A stretch of 64,000 nucleotides of DNA from Fidelibacterota bacterium (GCA_004124295.1 SCKI01000005.1:62001-126000); one strand, 5' to 3'. Positions 36,957-47,479 are shown, numbered from the stretch's first letter. Notes: a model not told the origin generated them from the sequence alone. Numbers and translations: made by a program.

Positions 36957-37379
36957 ATGCCGGGCCAACGTAAAAAGTTCATTATTCTCATCGTCGCATT
37001 CAGCGTCGTGACATTCGGCTGGATCACTATCGGCGCGGGCAGCGATGAGGTGCCCTATGTCAGCATCGCCCAACTGGTGGATACCGACCACGAATGGAAG
37101 CAGACGCGCTTCCGGCTGGGCGGCTATGTCGACGAGGGCTCTATCGTTTATTCCAACGCCCGCCGGACGGTCGAGTTTACGCTCATCCAGGAGGATGACC
37201 AGTTGCCGGTGCGCTATGAGGGCCTGACCCCGGACATGTTCAAGGACGATGCCGAAGTGATCGTGCTGGGCCAGCTGGACGATGGCGTATTCGTGGCCGA
37301 CAACCTGATGACCAAGTGTGCCTCGCGGTACGAAGTGGATATCAGCGAACCCGCTTACGACCTGGGCCGGAAAATCTAG
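36957..37379 (+). CDS. ccmE: Cytochrome c maturation haem chaperone CcmE, Cys (CxxxY) variant
   Basis: Membrane-anchored periplasmic haem chaperone of System I. The 140-residue protein has one N-terminal helix (KKFIILIVAFSVVTFGW) and an OB-fold domain with RLGGYVDEGSI and VRYEGLTPDMFKDDAEVIVLG. Where most CcmE proteins have a haem-binding His in an HxxxY motif, this one has C121-ASR-Y125. Cys variants are known from some deltaproteobacteria and archaea (System I*). ATG at 36957 after GGAAGGAA is chosen over an upstream in-frame GTG at 36906. First gene of a ccm operon. Confidence 0.92.
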   Translation: MPGQRKKFIILIVAFSVVTFGWITIGAGSDEVPYVSIAQLVDTDHEWKQTRFRLGGYVDEGSIVYSNARRTVEFTLIQEDDQLPVRYEGLTPDMFKDDAEVIVLGQLDDGVFVADNLMTKCASRYEVDISEPAYDLGRKI

Positions 37380-37381
37380 CC

Positions 37382-39354
<1,973 letters not shown>

Positions 39355-39358
<4 letters not shown>

Positions 39359-39810
39359 ATAAATTTCGACTGGGGCTGCTGCTGCTGGCCCTGGCCGCGG
39401 GACTGGCGGGGCAGGAGGGCAAGGACGCCCTGCAACGGGAGCTGGAGAAAGAGGTTATGGCCCCCTGCTGTTATGGCGCTCCCGTGTCGGAGCACGAATC
39501 GGAGGCGGCCAAACAGGTCCGCGGACAGATCACGCAACTCATTGGCGAAGGGCGCACAAGGGAAGAGATACTGGATATGTACGTCGCCATTTATGGCGAG
39601 CGGATTCTGGCCCAGCCCCGGGCCGAGGGCTTCAACCTGATGGCCTATGTGATGCCGCCCATGTTTCTGCTGGTCGGGGGCATTCTGCTGGTCTATATCA
39701 TCAACCAGATGAAAACACCGGCCACGGCTACGGCGACCCGGCGCAAGAAAACCTACAGCGATGAATTTTTCGACAAGGTTGAGCGGGAGATGAAGGAGAT
39801 GGGTATTTGA
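39355..39810 (+). CDS. ccmH: CcmH/CcmL-like cytochrome c biogenesis protein with a vicinal CC motif
   Basis: In System I, CcmH keeps the apocytochrome CxxCH cysteines reduced, using an LRCxxC motif. The 151-residue protein has an N-terminal signal segment, a domain resembling CcmH (ITQLIGEGRTREEILDMYVA, YGERILAQPRAEGFNLMAYV), then a C-terminal helix and a basic tail. In place of CxxC it has adjacent C38-C39 (MAPCCYGAPVSEHES). The position and the YGERIL block support CcmH; the redox chemistry of CC would differ. Confidence 0.85.
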
Positions 39811-40295
39811 TGGATGCGGTGCTGGCCCCGATCCTGCTGTTTGCCGTATTCAGCGGCGTGATGTACTATGTCTTGCTCCCCTTTCTGGCCCCTATAGTCA
39901 TTGCCACCGGCGAAGAGTCGCACATGGTGGCTATGGCCCTGGACCTGCGCAAAATGAGCCTCTACCGGCAGCTCCGGGAAGCGGAGTTTGAGCGCGAGAT
40001 GGGCCTCATTGACAGCGCCGACTACGACCTTACCCGGACCGACCTGATGGACGAAGTGGCCGGCGTCCTGTCGGCCATCGAAGCGGGCGATGCAGGCACT
40101 GCCGAGTCCCCCGCCCCTGCCGTGGCCGCCTTGGCCGGGCCGAGCTGCCCCGACTGTGGCGCCGAGGCTGAGTCCGGCGCCCGGTTCTGCCAGCAGTGCG
40201 GCGCCCAGATAGGCCAGGCCTGCCCCCAGTGTGGTCAGACCACCCTGCCTGAAGACCGCTTCTGCGGCTCCTGCGGCCGGGGCCTGATTACCTGA
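39810..40295 (+). CDS. CcmI-like membrane protein with two zinc ribbons
   Basis: The 161-residue protein has one N-terminal helix (ILLFAVFSGVMYYVLLPFLA), a helical segment REAEFEREMGLIDSADYDL like the tetratricopeptide-proximal part of CcmI proteins, an Ala/Pro linker, and two C-terminal zinc ribbons with four CxxC pairs (CPDCG, CQQCG, CPQCG, CGSCG). ATG at 39810 gives a TGATG junction with ccmH; TTG one codon earlier is possible. Lying inside the ccm operon, it probably helps handle apocytochrome or assembly, but this is inference. Confidence 0.75.
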   Translation: MDAVLAPILLFAVFSGVMYYVLLPFLAPIVIATGEESHMVAMALDLRKMSLYRQLREAEFEREMGLIDSADYDLTRTDLMDEVAGVLSAIEAGDAGTAESPAPAVAALAGPSCPDCGAEAESGARFCQQCGAQIGQACPQCGQTTLPEDRFCGSCGRGLIT

Positions 40296-40308
40296 ACTGA
40301 CCCCTTTT

Positions 40309-41007
40309 TTGCCCAATCTCCTAACGCTTCAGCAGGTTACGAAGGCCTTTCATCTGCGTCCGGTGCTGCGCGATATCTCGCTCTCACTGCGCGCCGGCGA
40401 AAAGGTGTTTCTGGCCGGCCGGAACGGCAGCGGCAAAACCACCCTGCTCAAGATAATGGCCGGCGTCATGCGTCCCGAAGCGGGCTCGGGGGAGCTGGCC
40501 GGCAGGCGCATGTTTTCCCCGGATGGCCGCTGGCGGAGCAAGATGGCCTACCTGGGTCACCAGCCGAATATGTATCCTTCCTTCTCGGCCCGTGAAAACC
40601 TGCGGCTGGCCCTGCGCATCAGGGGCCAACATTGGCAGGAGCAGCCGTTCCTGGAGGCCCTGGATCGCTACGGGCTGGCCGGCCGGGAGGATGACCCGGT
40701 GGGCACCTATTCCGAGGGCATGTTGCGGCGTCTCGGCCTGGTCCGGATGACCCTGTCGGTGTGGTTATTGGCCCTTCTGGACGAGCCCGGCTCGGCCCTG
40801 GATATTGCCGGCACACAGTTGCTGAGCGCAGCCATCAACCAGTGGCAGCAGGAGGGCCGGGCGGTCCTGTTCACCAGTCACAACATCGCCTGGGGCGTTG
40901 AGCTGGCCGACCGTTGCCTGCTCCTGGCCCGAGGCGTCATAGGCCAGGAGCTGCACCGGCCCGGGGAGCAGCAGGTGGCCGATCTGCTGCGGGAGGACGC
41001 CCCTTGA
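40309..41007 (+). CDS. ccmA: Haem exporter ABC ATPase CcmA
   Basis: ATPase that with CcmB, CcmC and CcmD releases haem-loaded CcmE. The 232-residue protein has Walker A GRNGSGKTTLL, a degenerate signature YSEGMLRRLGL, Walker B WLLALLDEPGSALD and switch His in FTSHN. The start is a TTG overlapping a six-T run, with no clear ribosome binding site; CTG at 40297 is the only other candidate nearby. Ends in a TTGA overlap with ccmB. Confidence 0.9.
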   Translation: MPNLLTLQQVTKAFHLRPVLRDISLSLRAGEKVFLAGRNGSGKTTLLKIMAGVMRPEAGSGELAGRRMFSPDGRWRSKMAYLGHQPNMYPSFSARENLRLALRIRGQHWQEQPFLEALDRYGLAGREDDPVGTYSEGMLRRLGLVRMTLSVWLLALLDEPGSALDIAGTQLLSAAINQWQQEGRAVLFTSHNIAWGVELADRCLLLARGVIGQELHRPGEQQVADLLREDAP

Positions 41008-41672
41008 GCAGTTTCGCGGTGGTGCTGGGCAAGGAACTGCGCCTGGAGTGGCGCACCCGGGAAAGCCTGGCAGTGATGCTGGTCTTCTCGCTGACGGTGA
41101 TTCTGTTGTTTGCCCTGGCCTTCAATGTGGCCGCCACGAAAATCCAGACTTTTGTGCCGGGACTGTTGTGGATGACCTACTTCTTCAGCGCGGCTTTGGG
41201 CCTGTTGCGCTCCTTCGGCCGCGAACGGGAGATGGAGGCCTACGATCTGCTGCTCTCCTCGCCCGCCGACCGGGGCAGCATCTACCTGGCCAAGGCCAGC
41301 GCCTTTCTGCTGCTGCTGCTCACCGTCCAGATCATCAGCCTGCCCCTGTTTGTCCTGTTCCTCGATCTGCAGATCGGGACTGCCCTGGGGCCGCTCCTGC
41401 TGGTGCTGTTGCTGGCCGACATCGGCATATCTGCGGTGGGCATGCTGGTGGCAGGTCTGAGCCTCCGCTCGCCCCGGGGCGAAACGCTATTGCCCATCTT
41501 GCTGTTCCCCCTGCTGACACCGATTCTGATTGCCGCTACCCGGGCCACCGGGGCGGCCCTGGCCCTGCGGCCGATGGCGGAATGGGATATGTGGCTGATG
41601 CTGCTGTTCACCTATTGCGTGGTGTTCACCTTAGCGGGCAGTTTCATCTTTGATTATATTTCGGAGCAATAG
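41004..41672 (+). CDS. ccmB: Haem exporter permease CcmB
   Basis: Six-helix membrane partner of CcmA. The 222-residue protein starts with a cytosolic KELRLEWRTRESL segment typical of CcmB, then helices including FVPGLLWMTYFFSAALGLLR and GETLLPILLFPLLTPILIAA. Start taken as TTG at 41004, which overlaps the ccmA stop; the frame's earlier part lies inside ccmA. Confidence 0.92.
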   Translation: MSSFAVVLGKELRLEWRTRESLAVMLVFSLTVILLFALAFNVAATKIQTFVPGLLWMTYFFSAALGLLRSFGREREMEAYDLLLSSPADRGSIYLAKASAFLLLLLTVQIISLPLFVLFLDLQIGTALGPLLLVLLLADIGISAVGMLVAGLSLRSPRGETLLPILLFPLLTPILIAATRATGAALALRPMAEWDMWLMLLFTYCVVFTLAGSFIFDYISEQ

Positions 41673-41673
41673 C

Positions 41674-42354
41674 ATGCGGCCGTTCCACACCATCAGAGGC
41701 AACCAGATTTTGCTGCTCGTGACGCTGGCAATCGCGGCGCTTAATCTGTACCTTATCTACTTCGTATCGCCGATGGTGCAGGATCAGGAAATGGCCCAGA
41801 AAATTTTCTACTACCATGTGCCCCTGGCTTGGAACGCCTTTTTTTCCTATCTGCTGGCCGCTGTAGCCGGGGGCCTCTACCTGGCGAAGGGCGACACCCG
41901 CTGGGACCGGTGGTCGCTGGCCGGGGCCGAGATCGGCACCATGTTTGCCCTGCTGATCCTGATCACCGGACCGATCTGGGCCACGCCCATTTGGGGCAAA
42001 GCGTGGAGCTGGGAGCCCCGGCTCACCTCTACCCTGATCCTGTTCCTGGTGTTCATGGGTTATTTTATGGTCCGCGAGTTCGGGGGACCTTATGAGCAGT
42101 CCTCCCGCTATGCGGCGGTCATCGGCATCCTCGGCGTGCTGCTGATTCCCTTCGTGGTACTGGCGGTCACCTGGTGGGCGCCGGAAGTGCAGAACCATCC
42201 CCAGATGGAGATGACCGGGCAACCCGGCAGCATCCTGCGGATATTCCTGTTTTCACTGTTCAGCTTCAGCCTGATTATGATCTACCTGATCCGCTACCGG
42301 CGGCATATCGGCGAACTGGTCCTCAATAAAATGCGGGCCGGAGAGGAGGCGTAA
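41674..42354 (+). CDS. ccmC: Haem exporter protein CcmC
   Basis: Membrane protein of the haem-handling family that loads haem onto CcmE. The 226-residue protein has the conserved His in FYYHVPLAWNAF and the tryptophan-rich WGKAWSWEPRLTSTLILFLV motif. ATG at 41674 lies just after the ccmB stop; an ATG at 41650 in the same frame would overlap ccmB. Followed two bases later by a tiny ccmD-like frame. Confidence 0.94.
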   Translation: MRPFHTIRGNQILLLVTLAIAALNLYLIYFVSPMVQDQEMAQKIFYYHVPLAWNAFFSYLLAAVAGGLYLAKGDTRWDRWSLAGAEIGTMFALLILITGPIWATPIWGKAWSWEPRLTSTLILFLVFMGYFMVREFGGPYEQSSRYAAVIGILGVLLIPFVVLAVTWWAPEVQNHPQMEMTGQPGSILRIFLFSLFSFSLIMIYLIRYRRHIGELVLNKMRAGEEA

Positions 42355-42355
42355 C

Positions 42356-42463
42356 ATGGCCAGGTATGGCGGTTATCTGCTGGCCAGCATTCTCAGCGTC
42401 TGGACGGTTATCCTGGCCGTGGTCATCATGACTTGGCTGAGGGAACGCAAATTTTTCTCCTAA
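42356..42463 (+). CDS. ccmD: Small CcmD-like membrane peptide
   Basis: A 35-residue frame begins ATG one base after the ccmC stop and encodes one hydrophobic helix (YLLASILSVWTVILAVVIM) followed by a charged end, WLRERKFFS. CcmD proteins are small single-helix peptides encoded right after ccmC that stabilise the CcmABC-CcmE complex. Size, position and topology fit; sequence is too short for family proof. Confidence 0.7.
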   Translation: MARYGGYLLASILSVWTVILAVVIMTWLRERKFFS

Positions 42464-42505
42464 AACTATAGCCCTATTCATTAGACAAATCGGAACCACC
42501 TGATT

Positions 42506-43576
42506 ATGGCACGGAAAATAGTCCACGTTGTGGGTACCGGCACCATTGGCGAGCCGCTCATCGGCCTGTTAAGCGACTACCGGGAGAAGCTCGGCATAGA
42601 CGAGGTTACCTTTCACAAGCTGACCCCCCTGACCAGTGACCGCTCCAAGGTCCGGGACCTGATACGGCGGGGCGCCAGGCTGGTGGTGAACAAGGATGCG
42701 GTGGACGGCTTCAAGAGCATCGGCCTAGACCCCGATTTCGACACCGAGGAGGCCATCCAGCGGGCGGCGGTGGTCATCGACTGCACGCCCAAGGGGATCG
42801 GCCACAAGAACAAGGCCGAATACTATGACCGCTTCACGGACAGTACCCTCGGCTTTGTGGCCCAGGGGAGCGAATACGGCTTCGGCAAAATGTACGCCCG
42901 GGGCATCAATGATGAGGCCCTGGTGGTCGGCGAGGACCGCTTTATCCAGGTGGTCTCCTGCAACACCCACAACATGGCCAGTATTGTGCAGACTCTGGCC
43001 CTGGATGAACTGGGGCCCGATAACCTGATCGAGGGCCGCTTTGTGGTGATGCGCCGGGCCAACGACATCAGCCAGGATACCTCCTTTGTCCCCTCGCCCC
43101 AGGTTGGCAAGCATACTGATGACACCTACGGCACACACCACAGCCGGGACTGCGCCGGACTCTTTAATACCCTGGGTCACGATTTGAACCTCTACTCATC
43201 GGCGCTGAAGCTCAATTCCCAGTACATGCACATTCTGCACTTTAACCTGCATGTGAAGGAGCCCACCACGCTGCAGAAAGTTATCGACCGGCTCGATGCC
43301 AACGACCGCATATCCCTGACCGAAAAATCGACCGCCAACTCCGTGTTTTCGTTCGGCCGGGACCACGGACATTACGGCCGCATCCTCAATCAATCGGTGG
43401 TGGCGGTCCCGACGCTGCAGGTGCGCAATGAGCACGAAATTATCGGCTACTCCTTCACTTCACAGGACGGCAATTCCCTGTTGAGCTCCATCGCCATCGC
43501 CGACTGGTTCCTCTATCCCCACTCCTTCGAGGAGAAGATTCAGTGCCTGAAGGAACTGTTCTTCAACGAGGTCTGA
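42506..43576 (+). CDS. Type II-like glyceraldehyde-3-phosphate dehydrogenase
   Basis: The 356-residue protein has an N-terminal Rossmann motif (VVGTGTIGEPL), the block VVIDCTPKGIGHKNKAEYY close to archaeal type II GAPDH (x-x-D-x-TP-x-GIG-x-KN), and the catalytic-type VVSCNTHN with C152. Archaeal enzymes usually read SCNTTG here, so the two residues after NT differ. It is distinct from ordinary bacterial GAPDH. Activity as GAPDH is likely but unproven; another phosphorylating aldehyde dehydrogenase is possible. Starts 42 bases after the ccm operon. Confidence 0.75.
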   Translation: MARKIVHVVGTGTIGEPLIGLLSDYREKLGIDEVTFHKLTPLTSDRSKVRDLIRRGARLVVNKDAVDGFKSIGLDPDFDTEEAIQRAAVVIDCTPKGIGHKNKAEYYDRFTDSTLGFVAQGSEYGFGKMYARGINDEALVVGEDRFIQVVSCNTHNMASIVQTLALDELGPDNLIEGRFVVMRRANDISQDTSFVPSPQVGKHTDDTYGTHHSRDCAGLFNTLGHDLNLYSSALKLNSQYMHILHFNLHVKEPTTLQKVIDRLDANDRISLTEKSTANSVFSFGRDHGHYGRILNQSVVAVPTLQVRNEHEIIGYSFTSQDGNSLLSSIAIADWFLYPHSFEEKIQCLKELFFNEV

Positions 43577-43579
43577 GCG

Positions 43580-44251
43580 GTGCCCGTCAGGACCATCGTC
43601 ACCGGATCGTTCAAGGAGAACTGCCACCTGGTGTGGGCCACGGGCCATCCCCAGGCACTGTGCATCGATCCGGGGGATGATGCCCCGGTCCTGCAGGCAG
43701 CGGTGGATGAACTCGGCCTGGAGCTGGCCGCCATCCTGTTGACCCATTGCCATCTCGACCATGTCGCTGCCGTGGATGAGATGCAGGCCTGGTCCGGGGC
43801 CAGCGTGGTGGCCGGGCAGGGCGAGGAAGAGCTGCTGGCCTGGGTGCCGGAGAGCTACCGCTTCTTCGGTCTCCCCGAGCGGCCCGCGCCGCAGGTGGAC
43901 CATTGGCTGCCGCCCGACAGCGCCGATCTGGCCGCCGCCCTGCCGGCCCTCCCCCTGGGCACCCTGCGGGTGCGCATCTACGCCACTCCCGGGCATACCC
44001 CCGGCGGCACCAGCTACCTCATCGGCGACGATTTCTTCCCCGGCGATACCCTGTTCCGGGACTCCATCGGCCGCACCGATCTGCCCGGCGGCGACCTGCA
44101 GACCCTGGCCCGCTCGCTGGCCCTGATGATGGCCCTGCCGGCAGACCTGGCGGTTCATCCGGGGCACGGCGAGTCCACCACCATCGGGCGGGAGCGGCGC
44201 GAGAATCCCTACATCCAGCAGCTCGTGCCCCAGGAGGTGACCCCTGCCTGA
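43580..44251 (+). CDS. MBL-fold metallo-hydrolase (glyoxalase II-like)
   Basis: Binuclear metal hydrolase of 223 residues. H56-x-H58-x-D60-H61 (THCHLDHV), ATPGHTPGGTSYLI, GDTLFRDSIGRTDLPGGD and HPGHGESTT carry the metal ligands. This subgroup includes glyoxalase II and related thioesterases; the substrate is not fixed by sequence. GTG start three bases after the GAPDH-like gene. It ends in an AGGAGGTGA that serves the next gene. Confidence 0.9.
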   Translation: MPVRTIVTGSFKENCHLVWATGHPQALCIDPGDDAPVLQAAVDELGLELAAILLTHCHLDHVAAVDEMQAWSGASVVAGQGEEELLAWVPESYRFFGLPERPAPQVDHWLPPDSADLAAALPALPLGTLRVRIYATPGHTPGGTSYLIGDDFFPGDTLFRDSIGRTDLPGGDLQTLARSLALMMALPADLAVHPGHGESTTIGRERRENPYIQQLVPQEVTPA

Positions 44252-46109
44252 CCGCTCCACATCCCGGCTGCTGGCGGCCCTGGACGACCGGGTGCTGCTG
44301 GCCGACGGCGCCATGGGCACCATGATCTACGAATCGGGTATCTTCGTCAACCGCTGCTTTGACGAGCTCAACCTGAGCAGTCCCAAGCTCATCGTTGATA
44401 TTCACCGCCGCTACATCAAGGCCGGCGCGGAGATTATCGAGACCAACACCTTTGGCGCCAACCGGCTGAAGCTGGAAAAATTCGGTCTGGAGGGCAAAGT
44501 GGCCGACATCAACCGCCGGGGCGCCGAACACGCCCTGGAAGCCGCCGCCGGAAGCAACGTCCTGGTGCTCGGATCGGTGGGCCCCCTCGGCCGGCCCATC
44601 GTCGGCGACAAGGGCATATCGCCGGACCAGGCCCAGGATGCCTTTGCCGAGCAGGTGCAGGTGCTCATCGAGGCGGGCGTGGATGCCCTGCTGTTCGAGA
44701 CATTTGCCCACCTGGGCGAGATGGCCATCGCCCTGGAGGCGGCCCGGAAACTGAGCGCCGATATTCCCGTGGTGGGGCAGTTTTCCTACGCCGATGAAAC
44801 CAATGTGCTGGGGGGCGCTTCCATCCAGGAGGCGGTGGATGTGCTGGAATCCAAGGGGGCCGACGTTATCGGCGCCAACTGTACCGTGGGGCCCAAGGTT
44901 TTGTTGGAGGTGGTGACCCGGTTGGTGGCTCTCACCAGCAAGCCGGTGTCGGTGCTGCCCAACGCCGGCCGGCCCGAGTACGTGGATGGACGCCTCTTCT
45001 ACTTCGCCACCCCCGACTATTTCGCCAAATATGCCAAACGCTTCGTCAACGCCGGCGCCCGGCTGGTGGGGGGCTGTTGCGGCACCACGCCGGATCATAT
45101 CCAGTCCATGGCCGGAGCGGTCCGGGCCCTGGGCAGGGGTTCGCTGTCTGTCATCAAGGTCGAGCCGGTGCAGGAAGAGCAACAGCTGGCCGAGATGCCG
45201 CTGGCCGAACGTTCCCCGTTCGGGCGCAAGCTGGCCGCGGGCGAATTTGTGGTCAGCGTGGAGGTCGATCCCCCCAAGGGGCTGGATCTGGAGAAAACCG
45301 TGAAAGGGGGCCGGCTGCTCAAGGCAGCCGGTGTCGACGTGGCCAACATTGCCGACGGTCCCCGGGCCACTGCCCGCATCAGCGCCCAGGCCATGGGGCT
45401 GATTCTGGAGCGGGAGGTGGGACTGGAGACCATCCTGCACACCTCCTGCAGGGACCGCAATCTGCTCGGGCTCCAGTCGGATATGCTGGGGGCCCACACC
45501 AGCGGCTTCCGCAATATCCTTGCCGTAACCGGCGATCCGCCCCTGATGGGGGACTACCCCTCCGCCACCGGCGTATTTGACGTGGACGCCATCGGCCTGG
45601 TGACGCTCCTGAAGCAGCTCAACCGGGGCCTGGACATGGGCGGACGGGGCATGCAGGGGCAGACCACCTTTACCATCGGAGTCGGGGCCAACCCCGCCGC
45701 CCAGAATCCGCAGCGGGAGATGGAGCGCCTGGAGCGCAAGGCCGAGGCCGGGGCCGAGTTTATCATGACCCAGCCCATCTATGACATTGACCTGCTGGAC
45801 AAATATCTGCTGGAGGTGGCGCCCCTGCAACTGCCCGTGCTGGTGGGAATCCTGCCCCTGGCCTCCTACCGCAACGCCGAATTCCTGCACAACGAGGTCC
45901 CGGGCATGACCGTTCCCGAACATATACGGCAGCGCATGAGCGACGCCGGCGACGAGGGGGCCGCCGAGGGTATCCTGATTGCCCGGGAAATGCTGCTGGC
46001 CGTCAAGGATTCGGCCGCCGGGGTCTATGTCATGCCCCCCTTCAACCGTTTCAGCACCGCCGTGAAAGTGTTGGAGCCGTTGCAGCTACAGCGCCAGCCG
46101 CCCCGGTGA
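44244..46109 (+). CDS. Bifunctional homocysteine S-methyltransferase / 5,10-methylenetetrahydrofolate reductase
   Basis: Fusion as in Bacillus YitJ. The N-terminal half is a zinc homocysteine methyltransferase (LLADGAMGTMIYESG; Cys ligands in GANCTVGP and GGCCGTTPDH). The C-terminal half, from FVVSVEVDPPKGLDLEKT, is a MetF-type barrel that reduces methylene-THF. The start matters: GTG at 44292 would begin right at LLADGAMGT and has no ribosome binding site, whereas CTG at 44244 lies six bases after a near-perfect AGGAGG (44232-44237) and adds the helix LLAALDDRV expected in the family. I therefore take CTG. It overlaps the previous gene by 8 bases. Confidence 0.88.
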   Translation: MPDRSTSRLLAALDDRVLLADGAMGTMIYESGIFVNRCFDELNLSSPKLIVDIHRRYIKAGAEIIETNTFGANRLKLEKFGLEGKVADINRRGAEHALEAAAGSNVLVLGSVGPLGRPIVGDKGISPDQAQDAFAEQVQVLIEAGVDALLFETFAHLGEMAIALEAARKLSADIPVVGQFSYADETNVLGGASIQEAVDVLESKGADVIGANCTVGPKVLLEVVTRLVALTSKPVSVLPNAGRPEYVDGRLFYFATPDYFAKYAKRFVNAGARLVGGCCGTTPDHIQSMAGAVRALGRGSLSVIKVEPVQEEQQLAEMPLAERSPFGRKLAAGEFVVSVEVDPPKGLDLEKTVKGGRLLKAAGVDVANIADGPRATARISAQAMGLILEREVGLETILHTSCRDRNLLGLQSDMLGAHTSGFRNILAVTGDPPLMGDYPSATGVFDVDAIGLVTLLKQLNRGLDMGGRGMQGQTTFTIGVGANPAAQNPQREMERLERKAEAGAEFIMTQPIYDIDLLDKYLLEVAPLQLPVLVGILPLASYRNAEFLHNEVPGMTVPEHIRQRMSDAGDEGAAEGILIAREMLLAVKDSAAGVYVMPPFNRFSTAVKVLEPLQLQRQPPR

Positions 46110-46144
46110 CGTAAATTCCGCCTGTAATATGAGTAACTGGTATC

Positions 46145-47479
46145 ATGACTGACCCGGCCCCACCGTTTAACCCGCCGCAGCAGCTGCCCGGTTTTTTTAG
46201 CGCCCAGGGGATTGCCCTCCCCGGCAGCCATATCCTGGTGGCCCTTTCCGGGGGGCTCGACTCGGTGGTCCTGGCGACCGCCCTGGCCGGCTTGAGGCAG
46301 GCCCACGATCTGACCCTGACGCTGGGCCATGTCAATCACCACCTGCGGGACGATTCGGATCGCGATGAGGCCTTTTGCCGGGGCTTGGCCGCAGACTTGG
46401 ACCTGCCCCTGATGGTGGCCCAGCTGACGCCGCCCGGCCGCCGGGGAGGGTCCGTTTCGCTGGAAGCCTGGGCCCGGACTGAGCGCTACCGGGCGCTGGC
46501 GGACTTTGCCCGCCAATGCGCTGCCGATTGGATCGTCACCGCCCACCACGCCGACGACCAGGCTGAAACGGTGCTCATGCGGCTGGCCCAGGGGTCCGGT
46601 CTGCTGGCGCTGGCCGGCATCCGGCCCCGGCGGGGCAACCTGTTGCGGCCCCTGCTGGATCAGTCCCGGGCAGCCTTGGCCGAATGGGCCCGTAGCGCCG
46701 GTCTGGGGTGGATCGAAGACCCCAGCAACAGCGACAGGCGGTTCCTCCGGAACCGGTTGCGCCACGATGTCCTGACAAAATTGGCCCGTGAGCAACCGGG
46801 TAGCCGGGCGGCGCTGCTGGTCGTGGCCGATCTGGCCGGCAGGTATGAGCGGGACTGCGCGACCGCCGCCACCGCCCTGCTGAAGCGGGTGACTGCCGCC
46901 GCCGAGCCGCCTGCGGGCATGGCCCTGTGCCGGTCCGGGCCGCTCCTGGAGGCCAGCGCGGACGTGCTGACCGTGGCCCTGCGGCGCCTGCTGGAGGACC
47001 GGCTGGGCGAAGCGGTCTTTCTGAGCCGCCAGCACTGGCAGAGTTTCCGCCAATTTGTCCGGGTTGGCCGCACCGGCAAGGTTTTTGACATGTCTAATAC
47101 TGTGAAAGCGCTTGCGGACCGGGACCAGATTTTGTTTTATCGGGCTGAACTTGACCGCCTGCCGGAACCGCAGCCGTTGCGCAGTGGTTTAACCCGCTGG
47201 AACCGGCACCGGTTTCAGGTGGCGCCCCAGGATGAACATGGCCCCGCGCTGCCGCCGTTGATGATCCGGCCCAGGCGTCCCGGCGACCGGTCCCGGACCG
47301 CAAACGGGCGGCACAGGCTGGTGAGCGATCTGATGACCGATGCCCGGCTGAACCGGTTGGAAAAGCAGCGCTGGCCGGTGCTGGCGGGCGCCCATGACGA
47401 ACTGCTCTGGCTGCCGGGGCTGGGGGCGCCACGGAGAGAACTCTATCACAGGGGCTGGAGTATCGTATGGCAATCATAG
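46145..47479 (+). CDS. tilS: tRNA(Ile)-lysidine synthetase
   Basis: Changes C34 of the AUA-reading tRNA-Ile to lysidine. The 444-residue protein has the PP-loop SGGLDS at residues 35-40, GHVNHHLRDDSDRDEAFC, TAHHADDQAETVLMRL and EDPSNSDRRFLRNRLRH, then TilS-type C-terminal domains ending in the LLWLPGLG motif. Its end overlaps hpt by 13 bases, the usual tilS-hpt-ftsH arrangement. Confidence 0.94.
   Translation: MTDPAPPFNPPQQLPGFFSAQGIALPGSHILVALSGGLDSVVLATALAGLRQAHDLTLTLGHVNHHLRDDSDRDEAFCRGLAADLDLPLMVAQLTPPGRRGGSVSLEAWARTERYRALADFARQCAADWIVTAHHADDQAETVLMRLAQGSGLLALAGIRPRRGNLLRPLLDQSRAALAEWARSAGLGWIEDPSNSDRRFLRNRLRHDVLTKLAREQPGSRAALLVVADLAGRYERDCATAATALLKRVTAAAEPPAGMALCRSGPLLEASADVLTVALRRLLEDRLGEAVFLSRQHWQSFRQFVRVGRTGKVFDMSNTVKALADRDQILFYRAELDRLPEPQPLRSGLTRWNRHRFQVAPQDEHGPALPPLMIRPRRPGDRSRTANGRHRLVSDLMTDARLNRLEKQRWPVLAGAHDELLWLPGLGAPRRELYHRGWSIVWQS

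Noticed and set aside
44019-45923. Long minus-strand open frame opposite the methyltransferase/MTHFR fusion
   Set aside because: Antisense shadow of a clearly identified gene; the same holds for the other large minus-strand frames, for example those opposite nuoD, nuoL and dnaK.
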